A program made the position numbers and the translations under genes. The notes beneath the pieces were generated by a model, which saw only the letters and a list, made by a program, of their open reading frames with translations, was not told the DNA's origin and made no database searches. A stretch of DNA of 64,000 bases from positions 61,154,933 through 61,218,932 of the forward strand of contig CM043965.1 in assembly GCA_014529385.2 (NCBI GenBank), in the 5' to 3' direction. Position 1 is the first letter of the stretch. Every line of letters starts with the position of its first letter. This stretch comes from Adiantum capillus-veneris. Lineage: Eukaryota > Streptophyta > Polypodiopsida > Polypodiales > Pteridaceae. Positions 11,183 through 23,469 of the stretch are shown here, in pieces.

Positions 11183-12649
11183 TATTGGTTTCTCTTTTCT
11201 TGCTAAGAAGAGAGGTCCTCAAGCTTGCTACAAGTGGTTGGTGTTATTAATTGAAAAATAGTAAGTAGAATAGGGATTTTTCATCCTTGAAGCACGTCTG
11301 CTTTATGGAGTTAATGGGGATACCGTCAAGATCTACGGTCTTAATAATGGAGTCCTACGGGGCTTGCCTATGGCTTAACCATTATTGAGCTATTAGAAGC
11401 TTCACAGGGACCGGTGTTGTCTTGGCTCTATTGAACCCTCTCCTTGCAATTAATAATATTCAAGCTACGGGTATAGATGCTTGAGTGCTTATCTTTGAAG
11501 GTAAAGAGGAGTAGCAACTGGGGCTTGAAGTGCCAAAGTACAAGTAATAATTTACACCTAAAATTTACTAGTATGGCTGACAAGGGAAAAGAGATTGAGT
11601 GAATGTTGATAGCTTTGATTTTTCTCATGAAAGCAACTAATGATACCCCTATGTTTGTAAACTATCCGATGTTTTTAGGCTTCAACAAGCCCTGGGCTCC
11701 ATCCCTCCAAGGTGAAGTGCTATAGCAATTGTGCACCCATGGTATTCTCCAAACTCCCCACCAAGAAGGGAGAGTACCTAGGAAAGCTCCTAGTGGGACT
11801 TCCAAAAGAGGACTCTCTCTGATAAGGGAAGCAGAGGAGGATCTGTATGAAGGGCTCAAAAACTTACTACTTGATGACGCATCTCCCTCTCAAAGGAGAA
11901 CCCAAGTTTCAACGATAGAGCCCCCAACGAAAGAACGAGAAAGAAGTGAGTCTCCTACCACCTCGGTGGAGATGGCTCCACAAAGACGGAGGAAAAAATG
12001 CTCTTTAACACCCCCTAAACGGACAAGACCATCACATACTTCTCTACACCATAATTCAAAGAGAGAATAGAGAAAACAAGGGAAGAAAAAGGCGAGAAAG
12101 AGGTCACCCTCTTCTCCAAAAGTGATGGTGCGGACAAGGGAAGAAAAAAGCGAGAAAGAGGTCATCCTCTTCTCCATCCTCCTCATACTCTTCCTCTTCT
12201 GAAGAAAGTGATGGTGCATCTCTTGAACCACCTAAAAGAAGAGGCCATAAGAAATCCTATGCCACCTGGAAGAGGTCATCCAAGCTCAAAAAGTTCAAAG
12301 AGGGAGGAAAAAACATCTCTTTCCTTAACTACGATGGCACTTTTGGTGTCACGGACAAAGTCTTGGCCTTTATCCAACAATTTGATGCGGCGTTTGGAGA
12401 TGAGGGCTTCACCGAGTCCTCTAAGCTACATCATGTAGCCATGCATTTTCAAAATTCTTTCAGGCAATGGTGGTCTAGCCTACGAGCAACCTGTGAAGCT
12501 TGACAAACATGGAAAGCTTTAAGAGCTTCCATCATGAAGCCGTTTTTGGCTACCGATGCCAAAAACAAAGTACTCACCGAATGGTGAAGCTTGAAGCTCT
12601 CTCCCTACGAATCTGTTCACAAATATGTAGACAAGTTTTGGGATTTACA
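11183..12649 (+). pseudogene. Element B leader and N-terminal gag, degenerate
   Basis: The leader resembles that of element A. An ATGGCTGA start at 11573 matches the element A gag start but meets TGA after nine codons. Further fragments (11729-12070, 12208-12438) carry the Ser/Arg/Pro-rich N-terminal region and the gag core readable as FIQQFDAAFGDEGF, corresponding to element A at about 15270. The sequence stops at ggatttaca (12649), where element A is inserted, and resumes at 21369. Confidence 0.85.
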
Positions 12650-14209
12650 TGTCATAAAATCTAATATCTAACCAACCCAAATGATTTTCTCATATTAAAT
12701 TGATCACTTAATGTGGGAGAATAAACGGGAACAAGTGTTAAGATATAGATATGTGCCTATAGATCTATCTCAACACGGGGCCAATAGTAAAGGGGCCCAA
12801 ATGGGAGATGGTCTATCAAGAGCAAGGCTAACCAATGGAGCATAAGACCTTAGGGTTAGCTTCATTGAAGACCTCCAATAATGTGTGTAAAAGTCCTTTG
12901 ACCTTAGGTAAGCTAAGGCTGAGCTTGAGGTGGGAACCCGGCCCAAGCTCGAGGTGTTTGTCCTGCTTGAGGTGCTTGACTTACTCCATGCTTGAGGTGC
13001 TTGACTTGCCGCTTGATTAAGGTGCTTGAGGTGCCTTGACATGCTTGCCTGAGATGCTTGTGGGAATACCCCCTAGTCCAAGTGCTTTGTCATTCTTGAT
13101 GACTAAGGTGCTTGAGCTCCTAAAGTCAAAAGCATCCCTACAAGAGGGGGGGAGAGCCCTTTTCCTAGGGATTAGAGAGAGAACACACACTCACACTCAC
13201 AAGGGAAGCCCCAGCTTGAAGAGGCAGCAAGGACACATGTCAGGTCCCTACCCATGTTACCTTCATGTGTTGCTTGAAGCCTATTGGCTAGGCTTCAAAG
13301 GGGTCCAATGATAAATTACTTGAATTATCTAATTGTTTTTGCATTTATCAAGTCCTCTCTCTCTCAAAGGGGAAAGGGGGACACTTGTCCCAAGGCTATC
13401 CCTGTTGCTTGTAATAGCTTCTGCTTGTGATTAGCTAGGCCTGGAGGGGTCCAATGAGCTTCAAGCATGAGCTACAAGGGGGGGTCGACCCAAGCAAGCT
13501 AGGGGGGTGCTTAGGGGGTATACTCGCCCACACACACTCACAAGCACTCTCATTGTGTACTATGCAAAGTGCAAGAGCTCCCTCTCCTTCTCCAAGCAAG
13601 TAGAGGTTGAGAGCCTACACCAACACTCTTGACTATGGAGTGAAAATCCAACCAAGAGCCATGCTTCAATGCTTAAGCTTGCCATCTTCTTCTTCTTCAT
13701 TACTATGCTATTATGTATGCTAGCAACAAGAGTATGATAAGTGAGTAACTAATTCTTTCTCCTACGAAATGTTTCTTTTTCCTCTTCCCTACCTTCATTC
13801 CCTGCTAGCTCTCTCCACCTTCGAAGGTGTTTGAGGTCTTGGGATAGTTAAAGCTTTCTTCAAGTTTATGTTATGTTGGTGATGCATGAAGCTTTCCATC
13901 TTCATTGCTTCACCTAGGTCACAAGGAACACAAAGAATGTATTGTAACAAGTCTCTCTTTATGGGAGAAATCATAATATAAATGCCTATTGGAGGGGGGA
14001 CCGGCTCCACATAAATCCGGTCCTCAATTGTTGTCATGTTCTCTAAATTCTCTCTCTTGCAAAAGTATTGTCCATGCCAAGTTAACTAATTGCTATAATT
14101 ATGTTGCTATCTTCAATTATGTCTACCTGCTATGCTCACAAAATCATTTCTTGAAAGTACTCTCATTAAATTCCGCTACTCTCAAATTGAATAGGCAAAT
14201 TCCATTGCA
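12650..14209 (+). repeat. Element A 5' LTR
   Basis: It starts TGTCATAAAATC and ends CCATTGCA. It contains a minisatellite built on tgcttgaggtg at about 12937-13060, two (TC)-rich words and a 3' part related to the LTR of element B. It is about 58 bp shorter than its partner, mainly through fewer minisatellite units. Confidence 0.93.
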
Positions 14210-14210
14210 T

Positions 14211-14222
14211 TGGTATCAGAGC
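14211..14222 (+). promoter_or_regulatory. Primer-binding site of element A
   Basis: TGGTATCAGAGC, complementary to the initiator tRNA-Met 3' end, lies one base after the 5' LTR. Confidence 0.93.
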
Positions 14223-14623
14223 ATTTGGTTTCTCTTTTCTTGCTTAAGGAGAGAGGTCCTTAAGTAGCCTATAAATGGTTGATGTTGTTAATTATAATAG
14301 GGTAAGTGGAATTGGGATCTATTATCGGTTTTGTTGAGCCCACTATGTGGGGGATGGTGCACACCTCGGGAGCTTTGGACTTAATAATGGAGTCTTTCTA
14401 GACTTGCCTACGGCTTTACCATTATTGAGCCATGAGAAGTCCGAAAGGAGCTAACCCTTGGCAACTCTGCTATGTTAGACCTACTCCTCTACTCTCTATA
14501 ATTAACCACTTTGAGCCGTGGGTGTAGATACTTAAGAGCCGATTTTCAAAGGCTAAGAGGAGTGGCAACTAAGGTTTTGTATTGCCAAAGTATACACTAA
14601 GTATAAACATAAATTTTGTTAAC

Positions 14624-17600
14624 ATGGCTGATAATAATCAAGAGAGTAGAATGAACATTGATAGCTTTGATTTTGCACATGAAGGTGGTAATGATGATGC
14701 TCCCATGTTTGTGAATTATCTCGTCACTAGGTTGCAACAAGCTATGGGCAACCCTGTTTTGCAAGCCAAAGTTACTCAACAACTTCGTGCTTATGGAATT
14801 TCCCTTCCTCTCCCAGAGGAGAGAGAGCTTAGGAGGCCTCTTGAAGAGACCCCCAAAAGAAGACTCTCTCCCATTCGAGAGGAGGAATCTAAAGAGAAAG
14901 AAAGCAATGACAGTCTAAGTTCTTCTGAAGATGTGGCTCCACGAATACGGCAGTCTAGACGATCGCCTACTCCACCCAAGAGGAAAAGAGCAACCTATAG
15001 TCATTCTCCTCATCACTCTGAAAGTCAAGAGAGGAAACAAAGGAAGAAAAGGGCTAGGAAGAGGTCACCCTCTTCTCCTTCTTCTTCACCTTCCTCCTCT
15101 TCCGATGAAAGTTATGGCTATTCTCCTAGAGAATACAAGAGGGGAGGACATCGCAAATCATTTCCTGCATGGAGAAGGTCACAAAAGCTAAAGAAGTTCA
15201 AGGAGGGAGGAAAGAGTATCTGTTTTCTCACCTATGATGGCACCTTTGGTGCTACCGACAAAGTGTTGGCCTTCATCCAGCAATTTGATGCGGCCTTTGG
15301 GGACGAGGGCTTCACAGAGTCCTCCAAGCTACGCCATGTAGCTATGCACTTCCAAAAATCAGCTCGTCAATGGTGGGCTAGCCTTCGTGGCAATGGAGAA
15401 GCCCCAAAGACATGGAAAACTCTACGAGTTTCCATCATGAAGCAATTTCTTCCAAGTGATACTAAAGATAAAGTTCTTACCGAATGGCGCGGCTTGAAGC
15501 TTCTCTCTCATGAGTCTATCAACAAGTATGTACACAAGTTTTGGGATTTACATCTCAAAGCTACTGTCTTTCAAAAGATAGACTTTGCCGAACAAAGACA
15601 GCAATTCTATGCGGGATTACCTGAAGAGATGGCCGAATACATCAACTCTCAATGGCCCGGTACTATTACCGAAGTAATCCACCACACCATGGTTGCTTCA
15701 CGCATCAATTTCCATCAAGGGGCTAGACGTAATGTCAAGCCCATGGAAAACAAAGATAAAAATGATGCAAAGGGGAAATCCAATGCCCAAAATAATTCCC
15801 ATGGCACTTCCAACAACAACAATCGGTCCAAGGAGAAGGGAGTTTACAAAGGTAAAAACAAACTCTCTCCTGAAGAGCTTGAAGCTTTTCGCAAGGACCA
15901 TAAGTGTTTCAAGTGTGGAGAGCAAGGACATGGCTATCGTTCTTGCCCCAAGAAGAATACTCGCAATGAGACTCCTAGGGCTTCTACCATCGAAGCTCCA
16001 AAAGAGGATGGTCATTGCAAAGGATCATCACTTTCCTATGCGTGGGGAAAGGTAAGAGAGCATGATGCCTTCATCTTGTTTGACCCAGGCTCTACTCTCA
16101 ACTTCATATCAATAGAGTTGGCCACCAAGTTGGGCATTCAAGCTTTTGAGATGGGAGATATAGTAACAGCCGATGCAGCTTTCAAGGGACAACAAGCCTC
16201 CATTACTCCCTTGATTGGGAAGTTGAGGCTTCATGTCCAAAGCTATGTCGACAAAGAAGACTTCTTCATCTCTCCTCTCCAACATCACGATATTATCCTA
16301 GGGGCACCATGGTTTGATCGCATGGCTGCCAACATGAAGTTCCCTGAAAGGAGAATTTACTTCACCTACAGGGGAAAGAACATGTATATAGATGCTAGTG
16401 AGCGTGGTCGCACTATTCCACTTGTAAATCCTCTTTCTTTTGATAAATCAATGAAGAGCTCAGTTTCTGCGTACATGATTTATGTCAAAGAGTCTCTAAA
16501 AGCTAATAATGTTTCATCAAATGAAAATGATAGGAATCAAGAAGAGTTAGACTTGTCTACTTTTCTAAAAGGATTCCAAGATGTGTTCATCGATGATATC
16601 CCTATGGACCTACCTCCAAAACGAGGGGATGATGACCATCGTATTGAGCTCCTTCCAGGAAGCTCACCGCCTAACAAACCTCCTTATCGAGTCTCACAAG
16701 CTCAACAAGAGGAGATTATGAGGCAAGTACAGGAATTGGTAGACAAAGGGATGGTGAGGCCTAGTTCCTCTCCCTTTTGTTCTCCAGTCCTTTTAGTGCA
16801 AAAGAAAGATGGTACATACCGTATGTGTGTGGACTATCAAGCACTAAACAATATCACTATCAAAAACAGATTTCCCGTGCCTCGGGTAGAAGATCTGTTT
16901 GATAAGCTACAAGGTTGTACCTACTTCAGTAGGATTGACCTTAAGAGTGGCTATCATCAAATAAGGATAGTGGATGAAGATATCCTAAAGACCGCGTTTC
17001 GCACAACATTTGGTCTTTATGAATATCTAGTCATGCCTTTTGGCTTGACTAATGCACCAGCTACTTTCAATCGTCTCATGGAGAAAATTTTTAGACCATA
17101 TCGTAAATTCACTGGAGTGTTCTCTGATGATATCATCATCTACTCCAAGTCTTTGGAGGAACATAAGCAACATCTCCAAGTGGATTTTCAAGCCTTGAGG
17201 GAGAACAAACTTTTTCTCAACCAAAAGAAAAGTGAATTCTTCCTTCAAGAGATTCAATATCTAGGTCATATTATCTCTCACGATGGTATTCGTATGGATC
17301 CATCAAAGTTAGAGGTAATAAAATCATGGCCTAACCCAAGGAATCTACATGAGCTAAGAATCTTTATTGGTATGTGTGCATACTATAGACGTTTCATAGC
17401 AAAATTCTCTCAAGTAGCAGGACCACTACACGACTTAACAAAAAAGAACGTTAAGTTTGTATGGACTGCTAAGGAGCAAAATGCTTTTGAAAAACTCAAA
17501 GAGAAGCTTACTTCCCAACCAGTCCTCGTGCTTCCGGATCTCTCAAAGCCATTTGAGGTCCAATGTGATGAGTGTGGTGATTGCCTTGGAGCGGTTTTTC

Positions 17601-19390
17601 TTCAAGAAGGGCATGCCATAGCATATGAGAGCCGAAGGCTCAATAGTGATGAATGAGTCTTGGGCATTTATGAGAAAGAGCTTTTAGCTGTTCTACATGC
17701 CCTAGACACATGGAAGCACTACCTATTGGGGACTCCATTTATCCTACGAACCGACCACCAAAGTCTCAAGTATTTCATGACGCAAACCAAGCTTTCCGAC
17801 AAACAAATGAGGTGGGCAAATTTTCTCTCACAATTTAATTTCCATATTGCTCACATAGCTGGTAAGCACAATCAAGTTGCCGATGCACTTTCACGACGAC
17901 CAAAAGTTAATGCGGTGTCTATAGCTACACACAATGATCTATCCTCTATGATAGATGAGTATGCTACTGACCCTGACTTTAGAGACATAATGTCAGCCCT
18001 TGCTTTGGGGAAGAAAGAGGAACCATTCACCTTGAAGGATGGTTATCTTCTCCACGGAAATAGGCTATGTGTTACCCATTCCCTTCGTGAGAAGGTTATG
18101 TATGAATCCCATGCTCCTCCATATGCAGGGCATAGAGGTATTCAACCTACTCTCCGAGGAGTAGAGACGTATTTCTATTGGCCTACCCTGAAAGTGGACA
18201 TACAAGAGTATGTTTCAAAATGTGTAGTATGCCAAAAGCCCAAGTATGATAGAGGGAAGCAACCTGGATTACTCCAGCCATTGCCTATTCCAAATTCACC
18301 ATGGGAGAGTATATCCATGGATTTCATCTTTGGATTACCCAAGTCTATCCATGGGAATACAGGAATATGGACAATAGTCGACAGGTTTAGCAAGCAAGCA
18401 CATTTTATTCCTGTCAAAAAGACTATTAAGGCACATCAAATGTCAACTCTCTTCATATCTCAGATTTTCAAGCACCATGGATTACCCACATCCATTGTGT
18501 CAGATAGAGATCCTAGAATGACCAGTAATTTCTGGAAAGGTCTCTTTGAAAATCTAGGAACAAGATTTAATTTCTCTTCAGCCTATCACCCACAAACGGA
18601 TGGCCAAAGTGAAATAGCCAATCTTACGATACTCAATCTACTCAAGACTTATGTTACCGAAATAGATCAACGCTCACAATGGGAAAAGTATTTACCTCTA
18701 GTAGAGTATGCCTACAATAATACTGTCCATACTTCTACCGGGAAAGCACCTTTTGAGATCATAGAGGGAAGACCTAAAAGTCCCTTGCTACTCAAAGTAC
18801 ATGGGAAGATCTTCGCCGCCGATGAATATAGCTGTGACCTACAAGAATCTTTTCAAAAGATTAGGGAGGCTATAGCCATCTCTCAACAAAGGCAAAAAGC
18901 TGCTGCTGATAAGCACAGAAGAGCCTTAATGTTCAACGAAAATGATTGGGTCTTACTCAAGTTTCCTAAGGCTCGATTAAGGCAAACGACGGGCAAAAAT
19001 CCTACAGGCCATCAAAAGTATTATGCTAAACTAGCAAAAAGATACTATGGTCCTTTCCAAATCTTGAAGCCTATCAATGAGACGGCTTATCAACTCAAGT
19101 TGCCCAACCATTGGCTTATACACAATGCCTTTCATGTAAGCCTACTTAAGCCCTACAAAGGTGAGCCACCAATTGAACCAATTATTGAAGACCCTCCCGA
19201 AATTGAAGACCAAGAAGAGGTGCTACAACCCGAAGCTGTCCTTCGGCATGAAGACAAGGTACTACGACATGGTAAGATAATCCGACGGTATCTTATTAAG
19301 TTCAAAAATTATCCTTTTGAAGATGCTAGATGGATGCAAGGAGTACAACTTAAGGATAGTATGAACCTTGTCAATGCTACATTAGAGTAA
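14624..19390 (+). pseudogene. Element A gag-pol polyprotein with one in-frame stop
   Basis: This single frame of 1588 residues encodes the proteins for retrotransposition. Order: Ser/Arg/Lys-rich N-terminus; gag core (about 215-330); zinc knuckle CFKCGEQGHGYRSC from residue 428; protease motif FDPGST at about 487; reverse transcriptase with FSDD at 833-836; RNase H (from about 975); integrase with an HHCC finger and core (first Asp about 1233, then SDRDPR and QTDGQSE); C-terminal chromodomain (about 1540-1586). TGA at 17654-17656 (codon 1011, within RNase H) is the only lesion; the related sequence in element B has a sense codon there. ATG at 14624 was chosen because element B has the same start context. 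The protease and RT motifs deviate slightly (DPG, FSDD). It may still be mobilised in trans. Confidence 0.92.
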
Positions 19391-19734
19391 GCAAATGTAC
19401 AAATTTCTTTTAAATGACTCATGTTTTTGTCTTATATGACTAGTCCTCTTTTTAATTGTGCACAAATTTAACTAGTATGCATGCTTAGAATCATGTTTGT
19501 GATGACGACGTCTCTCAAACACCAAGTAGAATTTGTCACTCTACTTTGGGAGAATGAAATGGACTAAAGAGCAGACATGCTTGCGGCAGCTATGTCTCCC
19601 AAGCACCAAATGGATTAGTCATCCATCTTGGAAAGATGTCGTAGGGTAAAAAAGGGATCCTCTACCCGCTAAGTACGATTGACTAATGACTAAGCCTTTA
19701 TCTCTTCTACCTCATAGTCGAGGACGACTATGAT

Positions 19735-19750
19735 TTCAAGAGAGAGGTAA
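19735..19750 (+). promoter_or_regulatory. Polypurine tract of element A
   Basis: The purine-rich ttcaagagagaggtaa ends exactly at the 3' LTR and would prime plus-strand synthesis. Element B has the same layout directly before 37250. Confidence 0.8.
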
Positions 19751-21368
19751 TGTCATAAAATCTAATATCTAACCAACCCAAATGATTTTCTCATATTAAA
19801 TTGATCACTTAATGTGGGAGAATAAACAGGAACAAGTGTTAAGATATAGATATGTGCTTATAGATCTATCTCAACACGGGGCCAATAGTAAAGGGGCCCA
19901 AATGGGAGATGGTCTATCAAGAGCAAGGCTAACCAATGGAGCATAAGACCTTAGGGTTAGCTTCATTGAAGACCTCCAATAATGTGTGTAAAAGTCCTTT
20001 GACCTTAGGTAAGCTAGGGCTGAGCTTGAGGTGGGAACCCGGCCCAAGCTCGAGGTGTTTGTCCTGCTTGAGGTGCTTGTCGTGCTTGAGGTGTTTGTCC
20101 TGCTTGACGTGCTTGATTAAGGTGCTTGAGGTGCTTGACTTATTCCATGCTTGAGGTGCTTGACTTGCCGCTTGATTAAGGTGCTTGAGGTGCCTTGACA
20201 TGCTTGCCTGAGATGCTTGTGGGAATACCCCCTAGTCCAAGTGCTTTGTCATTCTTGATGACTAAGGTGCTTGAGCTCCTAAAGTCAAAAGCATCCCTAC
20301 AAGAGGGGGGGCGAGCCCTTTTCCTAGGGATTAGAGAGAGAACACACACTCACACTCACAAGGGAAGCCCCAGCTTGAAGAGGCAGCAAGGACACATGTC
20401 AGGTCCCTACCCATGTTACCTTCATGTGTTGCCTGAAGCCTATTGGCTAGGCTTCAAAGGGGTCCAATGATAAATTACTTGAATTATCTAATTGTTTTTG
20501 CATTTATCAAGTCCTCTCTCTCTCAAAGGGGAAAGGGGGACACTTGTCCCAAGGCTATCCCTGTTGCTTGTAATGGCTTCTGCTTGTGATTGGCTAGGCC
20601 TGGAGGGGTCCAATGAGCTTCAAGCATGATCTACAAGGGGGGGTTGACCCAAGCAAGCTAGAGGGGTGCTTAGGGGGTATACTCACCCACACACACTCAC
20701 AAGCACTCTCATTGTGTACTATGCAAAGTGCAAGAGCTCCCTCTCCTTCTCCAAGCAAGTAGAGGTTGAGAGCCTACACCAACACTCTTGGCTATGGAGT
20801 GAAAATCCAACCAAGAGCCATGCTTCAATGCTTAAGCTTGCCATCTTCTTCTTCTTCATTACTATGCTATTATGTATGCTAGCAACAAGAGTATGATAAG
20901 TGAGGAACTAATTCTTTCTCCTACGAAATGTTTCTTTTTCCTCTTCCCTACCCTCATTCCCTGCTAGCTCTCTCCACCTTCGAAGGTGTTTGAGGTCTTG
21001 GGATAGTTAAAGCTTTCTTCAAGTTTATGTTATGTTGTTGATGCATGAAGCTTTCCATCTTCATTGCTTCACCTAGGTCACAAGGAACACAAAGAATGTA
21101 TTGTAACAAGTCGCTCTTTATGGGAGAAATCATAATACAAATGCCTATTGGAGGGGGGACTAGCTCCACATAAATCCGGTCCTCAACTGTTGTCATATTC
21201 TCTAAATTCTCTCTCTTGCAAAAGTATTGTCCATGCCAAGTTAACTAATTGCTATAATTATGTTGCTATCTTCAATTATGTCTACCCGCTATGCTCACAA
21301 AATCATTTCTTGAAAGTACTCTCATTAAATTCCGCTACTCTCAAATTGAATAGGCAAATTCCATTACA
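19751..21368 (+). repeat. Element A 3' LTR
   Basis: It runs from TGTCATAAAATC to CCATTACA and is nearly identical to the 5' LTR, with only scattered substitutions by eye. The tgcttgaggtg minisatellite (about 20050-20220) is longer than in the 5' copy. The sequence after its end (tacatctcaaag) is element B gag resuming. Confidence 0.93.
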
Positions 21369-23269
21369 TACATCTCAAAGCCATTGTCTTCAAAAAGATA
21401 GATTTTGGAGAGCAAAAACAACAATTCTGTGTGGGTTTAACTGACAATATGGCGGAGTATGTTAATTCCCAAAGTCCACGCACCATATCTGCGATCATAC
21501 ACCGTACCATGGTGGCTTCAACAATCAACTTCCAACAAGGGGCTAAGAGAAATCTTAAGCGCACGGAAAACAAGGACCATAATGAGCCTCAGGGAAAGGA
21601 CAACATCCAAAAGTCTCCCAAAGACAACACCAACAACAACTAAAATAAAGAGAAGGGAGTTTATAAAGGCAAATATAAACTCTCTCTTGAAGAGCCAGAG
21701 CATTATCGAAAAGATAACCATTGTTTCAAGTGTGGGGAGCAAGAGCATGCCTATTGTGCTTGTCCCCACAAGAATACATGTAATGAACCTCCTAGAGCTA
21801 CCTTGGTCGAAATTCAAGAAGAGGATGCTCATCACAAAGGATCTCCTCTATGCCATGCTTGGGGAAAGGTAAGAGAACATGATGCTTTTATTCTCTTTGA
21901 TCGTGGTTCTACTCACAATCTCATATCCACAGAGTTGGCCACCAAGCTAGGCATCCAAGCCTATGACATGGGAGGTGTCCTGCCTACCGATGGTTCTTTC
22001 AAGGAGCAAGAAGCCTCAGTCACTCCCTTAATTGGGAAATTAAAGCTCCATGTCCAAAGCTATGTGGAAAATGAGGATTTCTTCATCTCTCTGATCAAGC
22101 ATGAGGATGTAATCCTAGGGGCAACATGGTTTGATTGCATGGCTGCCAATGTTAAATTACCTGAAAGGCAAATCTACTTTAGGTTCAGGGAAAAAGATAT
22201 GTACATAGATGCTAAGGAGTTGGGTAGTACCATACCCCTTGTACATAAGCAAGCTTTCAATAAGTCAATAAAGCACTCTATTTCCGTGTATATGATTTTT
22301 GTTAAAGATTCTCAAAATGAACCTAATGCTTTAGCAAAAGAAAATATAAATAATCAAAAGGAATTAGAGTTATCCAACTTCATCAAGGGGTTCCAAGATT
22401 TTTTTATTGATGACATCCCTTGTGAGCTACCTCCCAAATGAGGCAATGACGACCATGCAATAGGACTTCTTCCAGGATGTTCACCACCTAATAAACCTCC
22501 TTATCGAGTTTCTCAAGCTCAACAAGAGGAGATTATGCGGTAAGTGCATGATTTAGTTGAGAAATACATGCTTAGGCCTAGCTCATCTCCATTTTGTTCA
22601 CCAATGTTATTAGTGCAAAATAAAGATGGCACATATCGTATGTGTGTCGACTATATAGCACTAAATAGGATCACTATCAAATAAGTCTTCTACCCGTTCC
22701 ACGGGTAGAAGACCTGTTTGATAAGCTACAAGGGTCAACCTACTTGAGAAGGATTGACCTAGAAAGTGGCTACCATCAAATAAGGATAGTTGGTCAAGAC
22801 ATTGTAAAGACCGCATTTCGCACTACGTTTGGTCTTTACAAGTACATTGTCATGCCTTTTGGCTTGACCAATGCACCAGCTACATTTAACCGTTTGATGG
22901 AGGAGCTATTCAAGCCTCAACGAAGCTTTACTGGAGTGTTCTTTGATAATACATTCATCTACTCTAATTCATTAGATGAACATAAGCAACATCTCCGGGT
23001 AATATTTCAAGTTTTACGAGAGAATAAACTTTATATTAATCCAAAGGAAAGTGATTTTTTTTGAAAAGAGATTCAGTATTTAGGTCACATTATCTCTCAA
23101 GATGGCATCCAAATGGATCCATAAAAGCTATAGGTAATAAAAGGATGGCCTAATCCAAGGAATCCGTATGAATTAAGAAGCTTTATAGGTATGTGTGCAT
23201 TCTCTAGACGCTTCATAGAAAAGTTCTCACAAACCGCAAGACCATTACATAACCTAACAAAGAAAAATG
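21369..23269 (+). pseudogene. Element B gag C-terminus, protease and reverse transcriptase, degenerate
   Basis: Homologous to element A throughout: end of the gag core, a zinc knuckle (CFKCGEQEHAYCAC, 21724-21765), a protease region with FDRGSTHN, and RT blocks including IDLESGYHQIRI and FGLTNAPATFNRLM. The YxDD-equivalent position reads FFDN, so the catalytic pair is damaged. Stops occur at 22439-22441 and several later points. It is cut at 23269 inside RT by the DNA transposon and continues at 34960. Confidence 0.9.
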
Positions 23270-23302
23270 CATTAGGAAATTTCGGAGGTCATTTGGAGGG
23301 CC
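23270..23302 (+). repeat. Left terminal inverted repeat of the DNA transposon
   Basis: It begins CATTAGGAAATTT and ends GGAGGGCC. Its reverse complement is found at 34927-34959 with a single C/T difference (position 14). Beyond 33 bp the similarity stops. Confidence 0.95.
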
Positions 23303-23469
23303 TTCTAAGAAAATGTATTTTTTGCACTCTCACTCTAGAAAAAATGACAAATAAAAGAGCTGGGTCTTTCATAGTAAAACTTCAAAAAGTGTACTTTAAG
23401 TAGATTCCTTACCCCTCTGAACATTCGTTCGTAGTGATTGAGGGATAATACTCTTTTTAGTTGTATTGA

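Larger units (their letters stand above)
12650..21368 (+). mobile_element. Element A: young Ty3 chromovirus inserted in gag of B
   Basis: It is bounded by two nearly identical LTRs (12650-14209 and 19751-21368) with TG...CA ends, an initiator-tRNA-Met primer-binding site and a purine-rich tract. It carries a single gag-pol reading frame broken by one stop. Flanking TACA (12646-12649 and 21369-21372) is the target duplication, and the interrupted gag of element B reads across the empty site. High LTR identity by eye points to a recent insertion. Confidence 0.93.

Noticed and set aside
12937-13060. CRISPR-like regular repeats in the LTR of element A
   Set aside because: The units are short, degenerate and without unique spacers; it is a minisatellite in a plant retrotransposon.
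13036-13311. 91-codon frame, repeated at 20195-20470
   Set aside because: It lies in both LTRs of element A and reads through minisatellite and AC-rich sequence.
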